From contig DAIERN010000026.1 of assembly GCA_027346765.1 (NCBI GenBank), forward strand, positions 1-11,188: 11,188 bases of DNA, read 5' to 3'. Source of the stretch: Chloroflexota bacterium. Lineage in GTDB: Bacteria; Chloroflexota; Limnocylindria; Limnocylindrales; CSP1-4. The notes under the pieces were generated by a model, which searched no databases, was not told the origin of the DNA, and worked only from the letters and a program-made list of their open reading frames with translations. This document shows positions 9,938-11,188 of this stretch, one piece after another; positions within the stretch are counted from its first letter, which is position 1, and each line of letters starts with the position of its first letter. The position numbers were made by a program, and so were the translations under genes.

Positions 9938-10708
9938 GTGGCACGGATCATCGCCATCGCCAATCAAAAGGGCGGCGTGGGCAAGACCACCACCGCGATC
10001 AATCTCGCGGGCTCGCTCGCAGAGCAGGGCTACCGCGTTCTGTGCGTCGACATGGATCCCCAGGCGAACCTATCGGTGGGCCTGGGCATCAACCTGCGCG
10101 GCATCGAACACTCGATTGGCGACGTGCTCACCGGAGACGGCACGACGCTGGACCAGATCATCCAGCCGACGCAGACGACCGGCATCGATGTGGCGCCGGC
10201 GACGATTGATCTCTCCGCGGCTGAGAATCAGCTGTTCAGCGCGATCGGCCGCGAGCAGGCGCTGCGCGAAGCGTTCCGCGCCTCGAGCGCCGACTCGTAC
10301 GACTTCGTGCTGATCGACTGCCCGCCGACGCTCGGCCTGCTGACGCTCAACTCGCTGGTGGCGAGCGACGGCGTGATCATCCCGGTCCAGACGCAGTACT
10401 ACGCGCTCAAGGGCTTCAGCGCGCTGATGAACGTCATCAAGCAGATCCGCGACAAGGGGTTGAACCCCAACCTGCGTGTGCTGGGCCTGCTGCCCACGTT
10501 CTACGACGGCCGCACGATCCTGGGCCGCGACATGCTCCAGGAGCTGCGCGACATGGGCGATCACCACATCTTCGAAAACATGATCAAGCAGACCGTCAGG
10601 CTGGGCGAGGCGCCGCTGGTCGGCCGACCCGTGACCTCGTATGCCAGCAACACTGAAGCGGCGCGCGCCTACCGGGGCCTGGCGCGGGAGGTAATCGAAC
10701 TTGGCTAG
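9938..10708 (+). CDS. parA: Chromosome partitioning ATPase ParA/Soj
   Basis: Walker-type ATPase that, with ParB bound to parS, segregates the replication origin. At 256 residues it is the compact chromosomal form without an N-terminal helix-turn-helix, unlike many plasmid ParA proteins. The deviant Walker A motif KGGVGKTT is at 11-18, with signature Lys11 and Lys16. DMDPQANLS (38-46) is the switch segment with Asp40, and FVLIDCPPTLGLLT (123-136) is Walker B with Asp127. The GTG start is secure: AGGAGG (9926-9931) lies 6 bases before it. It overlaps parB by 8 bases, the usual parAB order. It is divergent from pccB. Confidence 0.95.
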   Translation: MARIIAIANQKGGVGKTTTAINLAGSLAEQGYRVLCVDMDPQANLSVGLGINLRGIEHSIGDVLTGDGTTLDQIIQPTQTTGIDVAPATIDLSAAENQLFSAIGREQALREAFRASSADSYDFVLIDCPPTLGLLTLNSLVASDGVIIPVQTQYYALKGFSALMNVIKQIRDKGLNPNLRVLGLLPTFYDGRTILGRDMLQELRDMGDHHIFENMIKQTVRLGEAPLVGRPVTSYASNTEAARAYRGLAREVIELG

Positions 10709-10934
10709 ACCAGATTTCCGCGGCACCGCCGCACGGCGCCTGGCCGAGGAGCGCGAGCTCTCGCCGGCCATCCTGAGCTTGATCTCGCCTGAGGGGACCG
10801 AGCGGCCGCTGGGCGTCCGCAACATCCCGCTCGAGCGGATCACGCCCAACCCGGATCAGCCGCGCATGAATTTCGACGAGCAGGCGCTGGCCGACCTCGC
10901 CGCGTCGGTCCGCGAGCACGGCGTGCTCCAGCCA
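10701..10934 (+). CDS. parB: ParB partition protein, N-terminal 78 residues, cut at a sequence junction
   Basis: ParB binds parS and CTP and stimulates ParA. The TTG start is supported by GGGAGG (10686-10691) 9 bases upstream and by the overlap with the parA stop. Recognisable sequence runs from IPLERITPNPDQPR (42-55) through FDEQALADLAASVREHGVLQP (58-78), the start of the N-terminal CTP-binding domain. The expected continuation, with a GERR-type motif and the helix-turn-helix, is missing. The frame stays open to 11066, but residues after 78 have no ParB character; that stretch is antisense to the lptC/kdsC-like genes. This reads as truncation by a join, not a mutated ParB. Confidence 0.85.
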
Positions 10935-10937
10935 ATA
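10914..10937. other. Probable chimeric junction between parB and lptC sequence
   Basis: Left of this point the plus strand is ParB; right of it the minus strand is LptC then KdsC. Between 10914 and about 10934 both readings are plausible: EHGVLQP on plus, and the end of LSYWLEHAV on minus. The stretch includes the palindrome GAGCACG-g-CGTGCTC (10914-10928). Both genes lose family similarity exactly here. Confidence 0.75.
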
Positions 10938-10997
10938 GCTGAGGCCGGCCATCAGGGCGAGCAGCAGGATGGGAAACCAGATGGAAGCGCGATCCAC
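10917..10997 (-). CDS. lptC: LptC-like LPS export protein, N-terminal about 27 residues, cut at the junction
   Basis: LptC is an inner-membrane bitopic protein that passes lipopolysaccharide from LptBFG to LptA. The fragment has a short charged start (VDRAS), one hydrophobic helix (about 6-23, WFPILLLALMAGLSYWL), then EHAV, matching the typical proteobacterial LptC anchor. The GTG at 10997 is chosen because it lies 16 bases after the kdsC-like stop and gives the right anchor length; no ribosome site is clear. After residue 27 the frame stays open, but only as the antisense of parB, and the periplasmic domain is absent. The call rests on a short sequence plus its kdsC neighbour, which is the usual order in many beta- and gammaproteobacteria. 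Confidence 0.65.
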
Positions 10998-11013
10998 GGT
11001 GGGAATACCGGAC

Positions 11014-11188
11014 TTAGGCGAGGTAGGGCGCCATCTGCGCCTGCCAGGTATCCTGCGCGCGCATGATCCACTCGCATACCTCGCGCACGGCGCCGCGCCC
11101 ACCTTCGCGCAGCGTGGTGTAGTGCGCGTGCGACTTGACCAGCTCGGGTGCCGCCGGCACGGTGAGGGCGAGGCCGGCGCGGCGCATG
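11014..11188 (-). CDS. kdsC: KdsC-like 3-deoxy-D-manno-octulosonate 8-phosphate phosphatase, C-terminal 57 residues (runs off right edge)
   Basis: KdsC removes phosphate from KDO-8-phosphate in lipopolysaccharide core synthesis. The fragment begins MRRAGLALTVPAAPELVKSHAHYTT, which matches the end of the HAD core after the catalytic aspartates, and continues with GGRGAVREVCEWIMRAQ (29-45), the highly characteristic C-terminal tail of this family. It ends at APYLA and a TAA. The Met at 11187 is internal to the family, not a start. The catalytic motifs lie outside the window. KdsC belongs to organisms with a lipopolysaccharide outer membrane, unlike anything indicated by the rest of the window. 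Confidence 0.8.
   Translation of the reverse strand, partial: MRRAGLALTVPAAPELVKSHAHYTTLREGGRGAVREVCEWIMRAQDTWQAQMAPYLA

Overview
The window is a GC-rich, gene-dense piece of bacterial DNA. Nearly all of it (about 1-10,930) reads as one chromosomal locus of central carbon metabolism plus chromosome partitioning. The last 250 bases look as if they come from a different genome. GTG and TTG starts, 1-4 base gene overlaps, a B12-dependent mutase catalytic subunit made without its B12 domain, and the absence of envelope genes in the main part would fit a high-GC lineage such as Chloroflexota or Actinobacteriota. The sequence alone does not settle the taxon.

Layout: the N-terminal third of an isocitrate dehydrogenase runs leftwards off the edge (1-491, minus). 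A 191-base divergent gap separates it from sucC-sucD (683-2745, plus), the two subunits of succinyl-CoA synthetase, which overlap by ATGA. An unrecognised two-helix membrane protein carrying a duplicated domain follows (2824-3795, plus). A 322-base non-coding gap between convergent genes (3796-4117) holds a 12-bp inverted repeat that encloses small hairpins. A tightly packed minus-strand operon fills 4118-9807, in transcription order pccB, accC, accB, mcmA1, mce. A 130-base divergent gap with a perfect DnaA box leads to parA and the start of parB (plus).

The five-gene operon is the complete propionyl-CoA to succinyl-CoA route apart from the mutase B12 subunit: carboxylation to (S)-methylmalonyl-CoA, epimerisation, and rearrangement to succinyl-CoA. 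Succinyl-CoA synthetase, encoded on the facing strand, can convert that product to succinate with nucleoside triphosphate formation. Isocitrate dehydrogenase is another TCA step. The window therefore centres on feeding propionyl-CoA into the TCA cycle; the reverse direction cannot be excluded from sequence.

The right end is the most unusual part. ParB loses its family sequence after about 78 residues. From there to the end, the minus strand encodes the first about 27 residues of an LptC-like protein, preceded by the last 57 residues of a KdsC-like phosphatase, both lipopolysaccharide genes of Gram-negative bacteria. The two histories meet in about 20 bases that make sense in both frames and contain a 7+1+7 palindrome. 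A metagenome assembly or amplification chimera is the most economical reading. I found no previously undescribed defence or mobile system here.
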